Below are positions 62,401 through 64,000 of a stretch of DNA of 64,000 nt, piece after piece. The stretch spans positions 558,001 through 622,000 of the forward strand of contig NZ_JAQGCZ010000004.1 in assembly GCF_027706845.1 (NCBI RefSeq). Reading direction: 5' to 3'. Origin of the DNA: Mycolicibacterium sp. BiH015 (GTDB taxonomy: Bacteria; Actinomycetota; Actinomycetes; Mycobacteriales; Mycobacteriaceae). The notes below the pieces were generated by a model. It was not told the origin of the DNA. It ran no database searches and was given only the letters and a program-made list of their open reading frames with translations. The first letter of the stretch is position 1. The number at the start of each line of letters is the position of its first letter. The position numbers and the translations under genes were made by a program.

Positions 62401-63377
62401 TTGACCACCGCCGTGGCCTCGTGGCCGGCGCCGTAAGGACGTTGTGTGTCAACGGGTTCCGTCAGTGCACCGTAGGTCTCGGGGCGGCGGGTCAACAGGA
62501 ACGGGAACAGCTCCAGCCAGTCCCGCCGCTGATCGAGGTCGAGATCGGCCACCAGCACCGCCTCCTCGTCGCGCGGTGCGCGCACCAGCACACGGCCGTA
62601 CGGGTCGGAGATGAACGACGACCCGTAGAACGTCACGGCGCCTTCGTCTCCCACGCGGTTGGGCACGATCATGAACAGGCCGTTGTTGATGCCGTTGGCG
62701 ACGATGACCTGCTGCCACAACGGTTGGGTGTCGAAGTCGGGGAACACGGGTTCGGACCCGATCGCGGTCGGGTACACCACGATCTCCGCACCACCGAGCG
62801 AGTAGCTGCGGGCGACCTCGGGAAACCACTCGTCCCAACACGTGGGGAGCCCGATGCGGGCACCCATACCTTCGGGCGCGTACACCGGGTAGGGATTCTC
62901 CGCCGGGCCGGCGCGAAAGTAGGTGTCTTCGTAGTATCCGGCCGAGATCGGGATGTGCAGTTTGTGCGTCCTGGCCACCAATTCGCCTTTGGGCGACACG
63001 AGTATCGCGGTGTTGAGCCCGAGCCCGTCGGTTCCGGGCGCGCGCTCGTACAACGAAGCGTGCACGAAGATGTTGCGGGCCGTGGCGGCCTCGGCGGCCA
63101 GCGCGAACGTCGGCCCGTCGAGTAGATCCTCTGCCAGTGAGTCAGCCTGCCCAGCCGCAGGTTCGTCGGCCGGGTAGCGCAGCAGCGTGATCTCGGGCAG
63201 GAACACCGCCGTCGCCCCCTCGTCGGCCGCACGGTCGATTCCCGCGCGCAACACTTTTCGCAGATCGTCGGCGTCGTCACGCCAGCGGTGCTGGACGAGG
63301 CCGACGCGCAGCGGCGGACGGTGCGACTCCGTCGTGCGCGACAACGGGGGTGCCGCCGGCGCGGTGAGAACGATCAT
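62397..63377 (-). CDS. Carbon-nitrogen hydrolase of the nitrilase superfamily (326 aa)
   Basis: Cytoplasmic amidase/N-carbamoyl hydrolase type. The Glu-Lys-Cys triad is present: Glu in FLPEITLLRY (about 61), Lys in ARTHKLHIPIS (about 137), Cys in GLPTCWDEWFPE (about 178). The layout resembles N-carbamoylputrescine amidases. ATG 63377 has AGGAGC upstream. First gene of a three-gene operon, divergent from a TetR regulator with a perfect operator between them. Confidence 0.92.
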   Translation of the reverse strand: MIVLTAPAAPPLSRTTESHRPPLRVGLVQHRWRDDADDLRKVLRAGIDRAADEGATAVFLPEITLLRYPADEPAAGQADSLAEDLLDGPTFALAAEAATARNIFVHASLYERAPGTDGLGLNTAILVSPKGELVARTHKLHIPISAGYYEDTYFRAGPAENPYPVYAPEGMGARIGLPTCWDEWFPEVARSYSLGGAEIVVYPTAIGSEPVFPDFDTQPLWQQVIVANGINNGLFMIVPNRVGDEGAVTFYGSSFISDPYGRVLVRAPRDEEAVLVADLDLDQRRDWLELFPFLLTRRPETYGALTEPVDTQRPYGAGHEATAVVK

Positions 63378-63387
63378 CCAGCTCCTA

Positions 63388-63406
63388 AAACGAATGGGGT
63401 TCGTTT
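63388..63406. promoter_or_regulatory. TetR operator in the divergent nitrilase/TetR gap
   Basis: AAACGAA-TGGGG-TTCGTTT is a perfect 7-bp inverted repeat with 5-base spacer (19 bp). It lies 11 bp upstream of the nitrilase start and 44 bp upstream of the TetR start, centred in the 72-bp divergent gap, the classical arrangement of a TetR operator controlling both directions. Confidence 0.75.
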
Positions 63407-63449
63407 ATTGTGAACTCAGTCACCCGCCACCGCAAGAGGGAGGTGTGGG

Positions 63450-64000
63450 ATGGGTCGTCCGCCCAAGCCGATCCTGTCCGTGGACGTCATCGCCGGGGCT
63501 GCGCTCGAGCTCGTGTGCACCACCGGCGGGTTCACGATGCCGGGCGTCGCACGCAAGCTCGAGGTGCGGCCGTCGTCGCTGTACAACCACGTGTCGGGAC
63601 GAGACGCCATCGTCGAGCTACTGCGTGAGCGCGCGATGTCGGAGGTGAATCTTCCCGACGACGATCCCGGCACGCCGTGGCGCGAGGTGGTCGCCGACAT
63701 CGCGCGGTCCTACCGGTCGAGTTTCGCGAGATTCCCCGCCCTGATCCCGCTGCTGACGCAGTACGCGGTCAACAGCCCGCAGGCGTTCACCATGTACAAC
63801 GCCCTCGCGATCACGTTGCAGCGTGCGGGTTTCAGTCCCGCGGACACGCTGCGGACGATCACGTTGGTGGACAACTACGTGCTGGGTGCGGCCCTCGACG
63901 TCGCCGCGCCGGACGAACCGTGGCGGTCGGGCACGGAGGTGGGTCCCGCACTGGCTGCCGCGCTGGCCACCGGCGCGCCCAAGCCGTCCCGGGCCGACGA
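63450..64000 (+). CDS. TetR family regulator (3' end outside window)
   Basis: TetR-type repressor, about 183 codons in the window and running off its end. The N-terminal helix-turn-helix is FTMPGVARKLEVRPSSLYNH, with SSLYNHV as the recognition-helix region typical of TetR_C_1-type regulators; the rest is helical. ATG 63450 has GGGAGG 8 bases upstream. Divergent from the nitrilase operon and expected to repress it via the operator at 63388-63406. Confidence 0.88.
   Translation, partial: MGRPPKPILSVDVIAGAALELVCTTGGFTMPGVARKLEVRPSSLYNHVSGRDAIVELLRERAMSEVNLPDDDPGTPWREVVADIARSYRSSFARFPALIPLLTQYAVNSPQAFTMYNALAITLQRAGFSPADTLRTITLVDNYVLGAALDVAAPDEPWRSGTEVGPALAAALATGAPKPSRAD

Noticed and set aside
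1..64000. tRNA, rRNA, transposase, integrase or phage genes
   Set aside because: I saw no tRNA-like cloverleaf, no ribosomal RNA sequence, no DDE or tyrosine recombinase motif, and no phage structural gene in the window; without a covariance search short RNAs could still be missed.

Overview
The window is about 64 kb of high-GC, densely packed bacterial chromosome. GTG starts are common, start/stop codons often overlap (ATGA or GTGA), and many genes are typical of mycobacteria: F420/FMN luciferase-like monooxygenases, many TetR regulators, an AAA-LuxR regulator, a CHAD protein, and a MukB/Wadjet-type SMC operon. A free-living, fast-growing mycobacterium (Mycolicibacterium-like) is the best guess; this is inference from gene content. 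I saw no rRNA, tRNA, CRISPR array, transposase or phage gene. No gap between genes exceeds 300 bases.

Layout. 0-12.4 kb: the 3' part of an EAL-PAS-GGDEF signalling protein, two small proteins, two TetR regulators, a haloacid dehalogenase, a MOSC-ferredoxin reductase fusion, ilvD, an XRE (MmyB-like) regulator, a further TetR gene, a TerC membrane protein, and a stress block (CsbD, Asp23-like protein, ECF sigma factor). 12.3-21.4 kb: a thioredoxin-reductase-like flavoprotein, then one long minus-strand operon jetA-jetB-jetC followed by an F420-type oxidoreductase and an MFS exporter. The SMC-like complex (kleisin, KITE protein, ATPase) has no JetD nuclease gene beside it. 21.6-29.1 kb: nitronate monooxygenase, four hydrolase-type genes, a DUF1345 membrane protein and a frameshifted LuxR regulator. 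29.1-37 kb: an aldehyde dehydrogenase with an in-frame stop, its zinc-type alcohol dehydrogenase partner, a CHAD protein without a normal start codon, flavoproteins, and a threonine aldolase.

37-44 kb: DNA-transaction genes. A PIF1-type helicase carries a decayed exonuclease-like region and a BRCT domain; a DedA protein follows; then comes a two-gene cassette of a winged-helix protein translationally coupled to a 1032-residue double-ATPase (ORC/STAND-like N-terminus, HerA-like C-terminus). This cassette is my best candidate for an undescribed system. 44-59.4 kb: a sulfur-scavenging island. An AprA/AprB-like flavoprotein-ferredoxin pair, two divergent sulfurtransferases around an AT-rich leader with a Cys-rich small ORF, a DszA/SnaA/NtaA-type monooxygenase, a complete oligopeptide-type ABC importer, a second monooxygenase and a MocR regulator would import and desulfurise an organosulfur compound. 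59.4-64 kb: an amide-catabolism operon (nitrilase, YtcJ-like amidohydrolase, APC permease) divergent from a TetR gene, with a perfect 19-bp operator between them.

Two repeat families cross these regions: a large imperfect hairpin with TCGCGA-containing arms (21.6 and 59.4 kb), and a 20-bp element that lies inside three coding sequences and is tandemly triplicated in one of them.
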